Source: Bacteroides helcogenes P 36-108 (lineage in GTDB: Bacteria; Bacteroidota; Bacteroidia; Bacteroidales; Bacteroidaceae). Taken from it: 64,000 nt of DNA. Below the pieces are notes generated by a model, which saw nothing but the letters and a program-made list of their open reading frames with translations, had not been told where the DNA came from and did not search any database. The stretch covers positions 744,001 to 808,000 of the forward strand of contig NC_014933.1 in assembly GCF_000186225.1 (NCBI RefSeq), written 5' to 3'. The translations under genes were made by a program, and so were the position numbers. Shown one piece after another: positions 53,420 through 62,366 of this stretch. Numbering within the stretch: position 1 is the first letter of the stretch; each line of letters starts with the position of its first letter.

Positions 53420-54382
53420 AAAGGCATAATGTTCTGTCAGCTAACAAAGGTAGAGAATTTATTTTAAAATGATGAACTAAACATCAGATAATCCGTTGAC
53501 AGAATTAGAAATCCGTGCGCAGAAGCCCGAAAGAAGATTGGGGCGATTACCTCCCGGTCTACGAATCGCAATGCGGTTCTACAAGTTATCATTCACCGGC
53601 AGCACGAACAAGAATCTTGCTCCTCCCTTGTAGCTTGTATCCAGCTTCACCGCAGCCCCCATATAGTCGGCTATCAGGCGGCAGATACTAAGGCCGAGGC
53701 CAAAGCCCTGGGAGAAGTCGTCCAGCTTCTCAAAGCGCCCGAAGATATGCTCCGCCTGCTCCGGAGGAATGCCGCAGCCGGTGTCGGCCACAGAGAAGGT
53801 GACGCTGCCGGGAACTTCCGTAAGGGAACAGTGCAGATGTATCTCTCCCCTTTCGGTATGCTTCTCGGCATTGGTCAGGAAGTTGATTAGCACTTGGCGT
53901 ACACGCTGTCCGTCGGTGAGGATGGTATAGTCCGGAGGTGTATCGCAGGTGTAGTACAGCTTCACGTCCTGCGGCTTGCGGTGGGTGACGGTGGCAATGG
54001 ATTCACGGCATAAATCCGCACAACTGTGCGAAGCAATCTTGGTGACGTACTTGCCACTCTGCAATTCGGAGAGGCCCAGGAGGTCATTGACCAGCGTGGT
54101 GAGCAGCTCGGAATTGCTTACTATCAGTTCGCTGTACTCCTGCTGTTCTTCAGGTTCTAATTCCATGTCGGGATTGGCGATGAGCTGCGAGAAGCCCACG
54201 ATGCTGTTGAGAGGAGTGCGTATCTCATGGCTCATGTTCTGTATGAAGAGTGACTTCATGCGGTTGGCGGACTGTGCCTCATCGCGGGCCACGGCAAGTT
54301 CCTGGTTCTTCTTCTGCAACTGGCGCATACTCTTGCGGCGGCGTTGCAGGTAGAATATCAGAAACGCCACGAGAGCCAGCAA
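53313..54382. repeat. 1.07-kb direct repeat, copy B
   Basis: Partner of 51003-52072. It covers the 5' end of kinase 3, the intergenic region and the kinase-domain half of kinase 4. Confidence 0.85.
53445..53452 (-). promoter_or_regulatory. -7 box, kinase array member 3
   Basis: TACCTTTG on the minus strand; the surrounding 159-base intergenic region differs from the one before member 2 at only two positions seen. Confidence 0.55.
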
Positions 54383-55756
54383 TGATACTATCAGTATGCA
54401 GGCAATCGTCATCCGGTAGAGCGAGGCATCCTGCTCCTGCTTCAGCAAGTCCTTCTGCCGCCGGGTTTCACTCTTTTGCCGTTCGGTTTCGGCTTTCTGC
54501 CGTTCCGTCTCAGCCCGCTGCCGTTCGGTTTCGGCCTTGAGCCTCCGCACTTCCAGCTCACGATTTGCCAGCAGCAGTTGGCTGTTCTCGGCATTGCTCT
54601 GATCCAAGGCTATCTGTTGACGCATCTGCTCCATCAGCAGACCGGCATTCTTCAAATCCAACCGGGCATTCTCCTGCTTCAGCCGTTCGTTGCCTATCTG
54701 GGCGTTGAGCTCGGCTATGTCCGATGCCTGCGCCAGATTGCTGAGGGAGTCTATGCCGCGGATATAAACAGTCTGATAGCTAAGGGCTCTTTGGTAGTCG
54801 CCGGCTTTCTCGCAAATGAACGCATGATATTTAATGCCGTCTTCCCGATGTATCTTCATTACCAGGTCGGCATAGGTATGAGCCTCCTCATACTTCCGGC
54901 CCAATACACTGCTATATATCTGTACAATGAGCACATCGACTCTGGTCTGTGGATATTTGTTCTGCTCAACCGCCTGCATCGTCTCGGCACAGTAAGCTCT
55001 GAACTCATCCCACCGCTTCATGGAGTACAGCAGACGGCATTTCATCAGCATGACCGTAATCCGGTTATTGGTGATCCGCGCACTCTTTATGCCCTTTTCG
55101 CAATATTCCAGCCCCAGCTTGTCGTCTCGCCCCAGGCAGTAAGACGCCAGATTGTTGTAGATAGGTGCGGGGTCTTGGTCGGGCAGGTTCTTCAGCATAT
55201 AGTCCAAAGCCTCGCGATAATACTGGTTTGCCAGCTTGAAGTTCTTGCGGGAGGTCTGTATATAGCCCATATTGCGGATGCAGGAGTAGATGCCAAAGGG
55301 ATGATCGTCCGTAAAAGCCTGTTTCTTCATTTCCTCCGCCTTTTGCAGAGCTTCAAGTGAATGCCCGCTGTTCAGCAGTTGTATGGCTTCCTGATTCCAG
55401 GCATAGTAATAGTATTGCAGGCAGTCGTTGGCGCGCGATACGGCTTTCAGTTTCTCCGAGGCTTTTTTCATACGGTTGTTGTCACCCGTTATGATGTAAT
55501 GGCGCAGCGGAACGGTAAGAGCCAGACACTGCGCCTTCTTGTCGCCCAGCCGGACAGCTTCATTATAGAGCGTATCCACCACGGCAAGGCATCGGGCATC
55601 GGCACGCAGACGTTCGGCACGCTGCAAAATGGGATAAAGCGAATCGGCTATCTTATAAGGATTGTTCTGGGCAGGCAAAGAGACAGTATGACCTGCTAAA
55701 AGAAGGAGAAAAATCAAGTGGAAAATGAAGCAATATGTAGTTTTTCTTGTCGGCAT
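53579..55756 (-). CDS. TPR sensor histidine kinase, array member 4
   Basis: A 725-residue kinase with signal peptide (IFHLIFLLLLAGHTVSLPA), TPR-like sensor (about 35-330), an extended coiled coil (about 330-440), membrane helix (about 449-470), His510, and an HATPase domain ending LPVNDNL, as in member 3. The coiled coil carries seven-residue repeats (ETERQRA, ETERQKA, ETERQKS) encoded by four 21-base tandem units at 54459-54542. Only one residue difference from member 3 was noticed across the kinase core (Gln instead of Glu after GIPPE). It is the first gene of the array in reading direction, 79 bases downstream of the LuxR-type regulator stop, with its own -7 box. Confidence 0.93.
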   Translation of the reverse strand: MPTRKTTYCFIFHLIFLLLLAGHTVSLPAQNNPYKIADSLYPILQRAERLRADARCLAVVDTLYNEAVRLGDKKAQCLALTVPLRHYIITGDNNRMKKASEKLKAVSRANDCLQYYYYAWNQEAIQLLNSGHSLEALQKAEEMKKQAFTDDHPFGIYSCIRNMGYIQTSRKNFKLANQYYREALDYMLKNLPDQDPAPIYNNLASYCLGRDDKLGLEYCEKGIKSARITNNRITVMLMKCRLLYSMKRWDEFRAYCAETMQAVEQNKYPQTRVDVLIVQIYSSVLGRKYEEAHTYADLVMKIHREDGIKYHAFICEKAGDYQRALSYQTVYIRGIDSLSNLAQASDIAELNAQIGNERLKQENARLDLKNAGLLMEQMRQQIALDQSNAENSQLLLANRELEVRRLKAETERQRAETERQKAETERQKSETRRQKDLLKQEQDASLYRMTIACILIVSLLALVAFLIFYLQRRRKSMRQLQKKNQELAVARDEAQSANRMKSLFIQNMSHEIRTPLNSIVGFSQLIANPDMELEPEEQQEYSELIVSNSELLTTLVNDLLGLSELQSGKYVTKIASHSCADLCRESIATVTHRKPQDVKLYYTCDTPPDYTILTDGQRVRQVLINFLTNAEKHTERGEIHLHCSLTEVPGSVTFSVADTGCGIPPEQAEHIFGRFEKLDDFSQGFGLGLSICRLIADYMGAAVKLDTSYKGGARFLFVLPVNDNL
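54459..54542. repeat. 21-base tandem repeat in kinase 4 coiled coil
   Basis: Four imperfect 21-base units (starting 54459, 54480, 54501, 54522), each coding for seven residues of the coiled coil. Copy-number change would keep the frame and alter coil length by one heptad. Confidence 0.75.
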
Positions 55757-55781
55757 AAAAACATAATGTTCTGTCAGCTAA

Positions 55782-55789
55782 CAAAGGTA
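55782..55789 (-). promoter_or_regulatory. -7 box, kinase array member 4
   Basis: TACCTTTG on the minus strand, 25 bases before the start, same context (GCTAACAAAGGTAGAG on the plus strand) as members 2 and 3. Confidence 0.55.
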
Positions 55790-55834
55790 GAGAATTTATT
55801 TGATAAATGATTGCATCTGAAAACTAATTATATT

Positions 55835-58729
55835 TTACTTCCTTGAAAAGCGTTGCAGGAATTCCGCCAGATTTTCCTCTTCTTCCAATCCCAGCTTCTT
55901 GCGTAGGCGGAAACGTCCTATCTCCACTCCACGCAGGGAAAGGTTCATCAGGGGAGCAATTTCCTTGGAAAGCAGGTTCATGGTGATATAGGCACAGAGT
56001 TGTTTCTCTTTATTGCTGAGTTCGGGGTAAGCTTCCTCCAGCTTGCTGAAGAAATCGTGATGCACGGAATCAAAAGTGCTTTGAAATGCCTGCAAGCCGT
56101 CGTCATGCTCCAAGTTGGTGTCTATCTTGCCCAGCAGGCGGAGCGTCTTGCGGCGGAGAGCGACCAGATTTTCTTCATTGATGGAATGGGAGATGCCCAG
56201 CACTTCTTTCTTGATGTCCAGCAGCATCTCGTTCTTCCGCACGATATTCAGGGTGGTCTGCACCAGTTCTTCCGACTTGTGCCGCAACTCCGCCTGAAGG
56301 TTCTCCGCCTGAAGGGAGTCTATCTTCCGATCCTGCAAGTCGCGTTCCTGCTTGAACTCCTGTTCTTTATGATAAAGTTCCAGTTCCTGCTTCATCAACA
56401 GACGCTTGCGGGAGGCAGCGATGCGAAAATAGACATAGAATACCAGCAGACCGAATACCGCCATATAAATAAAGTAGCTCCACCAAGTGCGATACCAGGG
56501 CGGCAACACTTCGAAGGCAAAGCTCGTGATGACAGGTTGCTGCCCATGGTCTGCCAAGAGCCTCACGCTGAACACGTATTTCCCCTCATGCAGCCCGGTG
56601 AACTCTTTGACGCAGTTCTCGCTATAACCACTCCACTTGCCTTCTTCACTGCCATTGCCCAACTTATAGGCATACAGCGTGGGCTGGGAACGGTTGTAGT
56701 TATTGGCGCTGTATTCTATGCGGAGCGAATTGCGTGAATAGGGAATCATCAACGGCGCGTCGTCATATACGTAGCTACGTCCATAGACCAGAGAATCCCG
56801 TTGTCCTGTCAGATAGACCTTCCGGATTTGCAGCGTAAGAGGCGGCTGTGGTTTACGCAGGCGGTCGATGTCTATCAGCGAGAAACCCTCTTCCGTACCC
56901 ACTATCACCTGACCGCGATTGCAGAAGTGCACATCTTCAAAGTTCTCTATCAGCGATCCGCGCAGGAAGACTTCGTTCAGATAGCGGTGATAACCGCCGG
57001 AGGCGGCATCATGGCGCAGCAGTTTCAGCGATCCGTTCGCCACATACCAGATGTTGTGCAGGGAATCTACCGTCAGATAAGTATAGGCGGTCTTTCCATC
57101 CATCAGCTTCTCCAGTCCGGGATATTCTTCCAGACTATCGCGCGCATGGTCGTAATGCCAGATTCCATAATGGGAGGCTATCACCACTTCATGGTCTATC
57201 AATGCGGGGCAAGCGTCATAGCCCGAAGGGAAATCCTTCTGATTGTAATAGCGTGATTTGACCACCTCTTTGAGGTCGGCAGAGAGGGTGAGGCGGCACA
57301 CACCGTCTTCCTTGTTGGCCACCCACAGGTTCGAGGCATCTTCCATCAGCATCTCCTTGCAGGAGTGGTTAAAGTTCTTCAAGGTCACGTCATGCACCCA
57401 CATTGTCCCCTGCTTCCTAAGCAGGAACAGGCTGCCATAGGTTCCTCCTATCAGCACGTCCGTACGTCCGGGCACTTGCACCACTCCCCATACTCCGCGG
57501 GGCTTGGCTATGTGCTGCACCATGTGCTCGCCTGCCATGATGAAGATACCGTTGTCCGAACAGCAGAACAACTTGCCGTCAAACTCATGTAGCGACCATA
57601 TCTGCCCGCTTGTGCCTGCCACGAATTCCGTGGCTTCCGTTCCGTTAAGGCGGGTGGGCACGGCGGTGCGATACAATCCCTGGTTGGTTCCCAGATAGAA
57701 TTTCCCCTGATAGCAACAAGACGCATAGCCTGCCCCCACCACCGCCCTGCCGCCATAGAGCGACGCAAGGCGCGCATTGAGATGAATGCAGTCGATACCA
57801 TTATCCAGACCGAGCCATAACTGCCCTTCGCGGTCGAAAGCCATGTTCAGCACCGTCTTGTCCTGCAAGCCGTTTCCGATGGAGACGACTTCGGTTTCTC
57901 CCGTCTTCAGGTTCAGCAGGCACACGCCCTCTTGTATGCTGCCCAGTGCCAGGAGCGAATCTTTCAGTGCGGCACAGAACAGTTGGCTTTTCCGGCAAAA
58001 GTCATCCGCTGCCGTGGCAAACTTGCGGATGGCAGTGCCGTCGTACAGAAACAGACCGTTCTGACGGCTCACCAACAGGATTTTGTCACCGTAAGGCAGC
58101 AGTCCGCCCTCCTTTACCATCGCCCCCATTTCGAGAGAAGTGGCAAGCAGTTGGAAGTTCTTTCCATTCAGTTGCATCAGTCCGGCTGAAGAAACCGTAT
58201 AGAAGCGGTTCTTCAGGATAAGGGAAGCCTGTATTTCGGACGGATGCTTGAGCTTCTCCACCCGTCCTTTGTTCAAGACAAAAAAAGATACGTCCGACTG
58301 GAAGTAAACCCTGTCGCGATCTTCCAGTATATTCCAGATAATGCCCACATTGGTCTTGGGAGATAGGCTGTCCGAAAGGCAGGTATAGCTCAATCCTCCC
58401 AGGCGGTTGGGGGTGAAATAGCCGAATTGCCCCATTCCACCGATATAAATCCGTCCGTCGTGCCCCATCTTCACGGCACGGGTCTTGGCATTGCGGATGG
58501 GATAGGTGTTCCACTCCACGCCGTCGAATTCCAACAAACCTTTGTTATTCGCCACATACATCCAGCCGTTGTCGTGCTGCTGAATGCTCCAATTTTGTGT
58601 ACCGGCTTTATAAATATGTCGGGTGTAGTTTGTCACAGGACGCTGCCAGCCCGCCCTGAGAGGAGCGCACACTAAGAAAAGGAGAAATAGCAGGGAAGAG
58701 GTTTCTTTATTCATAATGGTTAACTTCAT
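55835..58729 (-). CDS. Membrane-bound propeller/triple-Tyr/LuxR-type transcription regulator
   Basis: A 964-residue regulator resembling a hybrid sensor without the kinase. After a signal peptide (LLFLLFLVCAPLRA) come propeller-type repeats (blade motifs such as QLWLGLDNGI and NLWVANKEDGV, about 35-640), a Y_Y_Y domain (about 665-740), one membrane helix (about 746-767), a coiled coil of about 100 residues, and a C-terminal HTH of LuxR/GerE type (KEKQLCAYITMNLLSKEIAPLMNLSLRGVEIGRFRLRKKLGL split at about 905-950). There is no histidine kinase or receiver domain, so signal should pass directly across the membrane to the DNA-binding end. It is divergent from a SusC/SusD pair and probably controls it. 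Met6 is an alternative start. Confidence 0.9.
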   Translation of the reverse strand: MKLTIMNKETSSLLFLLFLVCAPLRAGWQRPVTNYTRHIYKAGTQNWSIQQHDNGWMYVANNKGLLEFDGVEWNTYPIRNAKTRAVKMGHDGRIYIGGMGQFGYFTPNRLGGLSYTCLSDSLSPKTNVGIIWNILEDRDRVYFQSDVSFFVLNKGRVEKLKHPSEIQASLILKNRFYTVSSAGLMQLNGKNFQLLATSLEMGAMVKEGGLLPYGDKILLVSRQNGLFLYDGTAIRKFATAADDFCRKSQLFCAALKDSLLALGSIQEGVCLLNLKTGETEVVSIGNGLQDKTVLNMAFDREGQLWLGLDNGIDCIHLNARLASLYGGRAVVGAGYASCCYQGKFYLGTNQGLYRTAVPTRLNGTEATEFVAGTSGQIWSLHEFDGKLFCCSDNGIFIMAGEHMVQHIAKPRGVWGVVQVPGRTDVLIGGTYGSLFLLRKQGTMWVHDVTLKNFNHSCKEMLMEDASNLWVANKEDGVCRLTLSADLKEVVKSRYYNQKDFPSGYDACPALIDHEVVIASHYGIWHYDHARDSLEEYPGLEKLMDGKTAYTYLTVDSLHNIWYVANGSLKLLRHDAASGGYHRYLNEVFLRGSLIENFEDVHFCNRGQVIVGTEEGFSLIDIDRLRKPQPPLTLQIRKVYLTGQRDSLVYGRSYVYDDAPLMIPYSRNSLRIEYSANNYNRSQPTLYAYKLGNGSEEGKWSGYSENCVKEFTGLHEGKYVFSVRLLADHGQQPVITSFAFEVLPPWYRTWWSYFIYMAVFGLLVFYVYFRIAASRKRLLMKQELELYHKEQEFKQERDLQDRKIDSLQAENLQAELRHKSEELVQTTLNIVRKNEMLLDIKKEVLGISHSINEENLVALRRKTLRLLGKIDTNLEHDDGLQAFQSTFDSVHHDFFSKLEEAYPELSNKEKQLCAYITMNLLSKEIAPLMNLSLRGVEIGRFRLRKKLGLEEEENLAEFLQRFSRK

Positions 58730-58744
58730 GCATCATTGACGAAA

Positions 58745-58752
58745 CAAAGATA
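58745..58752 (-). promoter_or_regulatory. -7 box for the LuxR-type regulator
   Basis: TATCTTTG on the minus strand, 15 bases before the start. The 388-base divergent gap 58730-59117 otherwise holds only the susC promoter. Confidence 0.5.
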
Positions 58753-59060
58753 ATGTCTTTTCCTGAAAGGATTGAACATCAATGAGGATTATTTATCAGT
58801 AAGCATATCTTTACAAGGATAAAAGAGGTGCTCATCCCTATATTGTACATAATAGAGCCGTAACTTCTGCCATTATCAGAGGTACACAAATGCATACTCC
58901 CCCCTCTGCCTATATAAACATAAATATTTGCATTATCACACAACATACCCCTGTATATCAACATTATAAAAACAGTAAATGAAAGTGCAGAAGTAATCAA
59001 AGACAACGCTTGAGCAAGTTTGGACGTAACGGATTGAAGACGGCGGATGCCATATCATAA

Positions 59061-59068
59061 TACATTTG
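59061..59068 (+). promoter_or_regulatory. -7 box for third susC/susD pair
   Basis: TACATTTG, 49 bases before the susC ATG, followed by a T/A-rich leader. The bipartite operator of the first two susC genes is not present. Confidence 0.65.
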
Positions 59069-59117
59069 CCATCGCTTAAACGCACTAATTTTTATTAATT
59101 AATTAAATCTACTTATT

Positions 59118-62100
59118 ATGAGAAAAGAGATTTTTTCTTGGAAGTTGATGCAGTTGCTTACTCTCTGCTTCATGCTTTTCCTCTCTGATTTAGGGGCATT
59201 CGCCCAAAACGGCATTACCGTCAGAGGTAATGTGCAAGATGCCAACAGTAAGGAACCGCTGATTGGTGTCACCATTCATGAAAAAGGTACTACCAACGGA
59301 ATTATTACCGACATGGACGGTAACTTCACATTAAGGGTTGCCCCGAATGCGGTGGTACAGATTTCTTACGTGGGTTACATCACACAGGAAATTCCGGCAC
59401 AGAAAGTAGGCGGAACCATCTTGATGAAAGAAGACAGCAAGACGCTGGACGAAGTGGTCGTGGTAGGTTTCGGTACACAGAAGAAAGTGAACCTGACCGG
59501 CTCCGTAGCCACCGCCTCCGCCAAAGACCTCGAAGCACGCCCGGTAGCCAATGCCGTGCAGGCCTTGCAGGGTGTCATCCCCGGCCTGAACATCAGCAAC
59601 AGCGGGCATGGCGGCGAGTTGAACGCCACCAAGAGCATCAACATCCGTGGTAACGGCACGGTAGGCAAGAACTCCAACGGTGACGCCTACGCCAACGGCT
59701 CTCCGCTTATCCTGATTGACGGCATGGAAGGCGACTTAAACACAGTCAACCCGCAGGACATCGAAAGCATCTCCGTGCTGAAGGATGCCGCCGCGTCTTC
59801 CATCTACGGTTCGCGCGCGCCATTCGGCGTGGTGCTGGTAACTACGAAAGCCGGCAAACAAGGCCGCCCCGTCATCAACTACAACAACAGTTTCCGCTTC
59901 AACTCACCCGTAAAGATGCCGGAGATGATGAACTCGTGGGAATTCATGAACTTCTTTGACGACGCACAGTTCAACAACACCAGTAAACATCTCTTTACTG
60001 ACCCTGTCCAAAAACAGAATATAAAAGACTACTTGGACGGCAAACTGGAGCCCAACAACGTTGCCAAAGCAAACGCCAATGGCAAATGGGATTATGACAA
60101 TACCTGGGGCAACGTGGACTGGCTGAAGGAGTATTACAAGGACAACTCTTTCGCACAGGAGCACAATGCCAGCATCAGTGGCGGAACCGAGAAATTCACC
60201 TATTACATGTCAGGCAACATCTTGAGCCAAAACGGCTTCTTACGATACGGAACAGAACACAACAAACGCTACAACCTGACCGGAAAGATTTCCGCCCAAA
60301 TCACGGACTATGTGAAGCTGGACTACTCCAGCCGTTACACCCGCAACGAATACGATCGACCAAGTGTATTATGGAACGACTTCTACAATAATGTACAACG
60401 CCGTTGCCGCCCGGTACGTCCGATATACGACCCCAACGGATATTACATGTCCGACATCAACTACATCGAAGCTTTGCAGAACGGCGGCCGTCAGGATGAA
60501 ATCAGCGAAGGACTGTCACAGCAACTGCGCGTCACCGTCACCCCGCTGAAGAACTGGAACATCATCGGAGAATTCAACTTCAAGAGCGATAACAATTGGG
60601 TGCACTACGACCACAAAATTATCTACTCACACTACGCCAACAACCCCGAAAAGACGTATGCCGCCACCATGACCGGACCGAGTGAAAACAAAGTATATGA
60701 AAAAGCTTACAAGTCGCTTTTCCTGAACCCGAACATCTACTCCAACTACAACATCACATTAGGCAAACACAGCATTGCCGCTACAGCCGGTATGCAGATA
60801 GAGCAACAGAAGTACCGTAACGTTGCCGCACAACGCGCCGACATGATTTCTCTGGACCAGCCGGTACTGAACCTGACTACCAGCAGCAAGTCCTATGGTA
60901 TTGAGGGTGACTTGCAGGAATGGGCGAATGTAGGCTTCTTCGGCCGTGTAAACTACGACTTCGACGGACGTTACTTAGTGGAAGGCAACCTCCGCTACGA
61001 CGGGTCTTCACGCTTCCGCCGCGACAACCGCTGGACACTCTCCCCCTCTTTCTCTTTAGGATGGAACATTGCCCGCGAAGCCTTTTGGGAACCTCTTGCC
61101 GACAAAATCTCTACCTTGAAGCTCCGTGCCTCTTACGGTACACTGGCCAATGCCAACATCTATAACCTCTATCCAAGCTACCAGACCCTGACAGTGACAA
61201 CCGCCAACGGCGGATGGCCTCTGAACGGTGTCAAGCCGAACACAGCGCAAGCTCCGAAGCTGGTGACCTCCACCCTGACTTGGGAAAAAATCAAAAGCAC
61301 CAACATCGGTATGGACGTAGCCGCCTTGAACAACCGTCTGACCGGATCTTTCGACTACTTCATCCGTAAGACCGAGAACATGATGGGTCCCGGTGTAGAG
61401 CTGCCCGCCACCTTGGGAACGGATGTACCCGCCACCAACAACACCGATATGAAGACTTACGGTTGGGAACTCCAACTGGGCTGGCGCGACCAGATAGGCG
61501 ACGTGAAGTACGGCGTCCGAGTGAACCTCTCCGACTCGCAGAGCAAAATCCTGCGCTACGGCAATCCCACCGGAAGCCTCTCCAAATATATAGAAGGCGA
61601 GCTTATCGGAAATATCTACGGCTATACCACCATCGGCATTGCCAAGAGCGACGAAGAGATGCAAGAGCACCTCGCTACCTTGCCTAACGGCGGACAAGAC
61701 GCATTGGGCAACAGATGGGCTGCCGGCGACATCATGTATGCCGACCTCAACGGTGACGGCAAGATAAACAACGGCAGCTACACCATAGACGATATGGGCG
61801 ACATGAAGAAGATAGGCAACAGCACTCCGCGCTTCATGACAGGCATCAATCTGGACGCCTCTTACAAAGGATGGGACGTGCAGATGTTCTGGCAAGGCGT
61901 GCTGAAACGCGACTGGTGGGCAGGCGATACGAACATGGCCTTCTGGGGTGTGACCGACGGTGAATGGTGGTCCACTTCGTTCAAAGATCACCTCGATTAC
62001 TTCCGTACCAGCGACCATCCGCTTGGCGAAAACCTGGATGCCTACTATCCCCGCCCCATCTTCAACACCAAAAACAACAAATGCCAGACCCGCTACTTAC

Positions 62101-62351
62101 AGAGCGCTGCTTATATGCGCCTAAAGAATATCCAAGTAGGTTATACCTTCCCCAAAGTATGGGTCAACAAGATTATGTTGCAAAACCTGCGTGTATTTGT
62201 CTCCGGCGAAAACCTGCTGACCATCACCAGCCTCAGCGACACCATGGACCCCGAAACTTGCGGAGCAGGCTATCAAAGCAACTCGAATGCCAACGGAACC
62301 GTATATCCGCTGTCTAAGACTATATCATTCGGTTTAAGTGTTAACTTCTAA
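59118..62351 (+). CDS. SusC/RagA-family TonB-linked outer-membrane transporter (third)
   Basis: A 1077-residue transporter with signal peptide ending near GAFAQ (about 30), carboxypeptidase-regulatory-like domain (about 33-110), signature DEVVVVGFGTQKKVNLTGSV (about 111-130), plug domain with LQGVIPGLNISNSG and IYGSRAPFGVVLVTTKAG, and a barrel ending FGLSVNF. The plug variant with SRAPFGV instead of SRGANGV and the longer barrel set it apart from the two SusC proteins of the glycosaminoglycan locus, so it belongs to another PUL. Its regulator is probably the divergent LuxR-type protein. The substrate cannot be told, as the enzymes of this locus would lie beyond the window. Confidence 0.97.
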   Translation: MRKEIFSWKLMQLLTLCFMLFLSDLGAFAQNGITVRGNVQDANSKEPLIGVTIHEKGTTNGIITDMDGNFTLRVAPNAVVQISYVGYITQEIPAQKVGGTILMKEDSKTLDEVVVVGFGTQKKVNLTGSVATASAKDLEARPVANAVQALQGVIPGLNISNSGHGGELNATKSINIRGNGTVGKNSNGDAYANGSPLILIDGMEGDLNTVNPQDIESISVLKDAAASSIYGSRAPFGVVLVTTKAGKQGRPVINYNNSFRFNSPVKMPEMMNSWEFMNFFDDAQFNNTSKHLFTDPVQKQNIKDYLDGKLEPNNVAKANANGKWDYDNTWGNVDWLKEYYKDNSFAQEHNASISGGTEKFTYYMSGNILSQNGFLRYGTEHNKRYNLTGKISAQITDYVKLDYSSRYTRNEYDRPSVLWNDFYNNVQRRCRPVRPIYDPNGYYMSDINYIEALQNGGRQDEISEGLSQQLRVTVTPLKNWNIIGEFNFKSDNNWVHYDHKIIYSHYANNPEKTYAATMTGPSENKVYEKAYKSLFLNPNIYSNYNITLGKHSIAATAGMQIEQQKYRNVAAQRADMISLDQPVLNLTTSSKSYGIEGDLQEWANVGFFGRVNYDFDGRYLVEGNLRYDGSSRFRRDNRWTLSPSFSLGWNIAREAFWEPLADKISTLKLRASYGTLANANIYNLYPSYQTLTVTTANGGWPLNGVKPNTAQAPKLVTSTLTWEKIKSTNIGMDVAALNNRLTGSFDYFIRKTENMMGPGVELPATLGTDVPATNNTDMKTYGWELQLGWRDQIGDVKYGVRVNLSDSQSKILRYGNPTGSLSKYIEGELIGNIYGYTTIGIAKSDEEMQEHLATLPNGGQDALGNRWAAGDIMYADLNGDGKINNGSYTIDDMGDMKKIGNSTPRFMTGINLDASYKGWDVQMFWQGVLKRDWWAGDTNMAFWGVTDGEWWSTSFKDHLDYFRTSDHPLGENLDAYYPRPIFNTKNNKCQTRYLQSAAYMRLKNIQVGYTFPKVWVNKIMLQNLRVFVSGENLLTITSLSDTMDPETCGAGYQSNSNANGTVYPLSKTISFGLSVNF

Positions 62352-62366
62352 AGAATCAATCAGAAT

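Noticed and set aside
52034..53467. Open frame of 477 codons on the plus strand across kinase 3
   Set aside because: Antisense shadow; the minus strand encodes a full sensor kinase, and the shadow extends through the kinase promoter.
59018..59025. TTTGGAC before the third susC as another copy of the bipartite operator
   Set aside because: Only the first four bases match and the distance to the -7 box is off by one; no second half is present.
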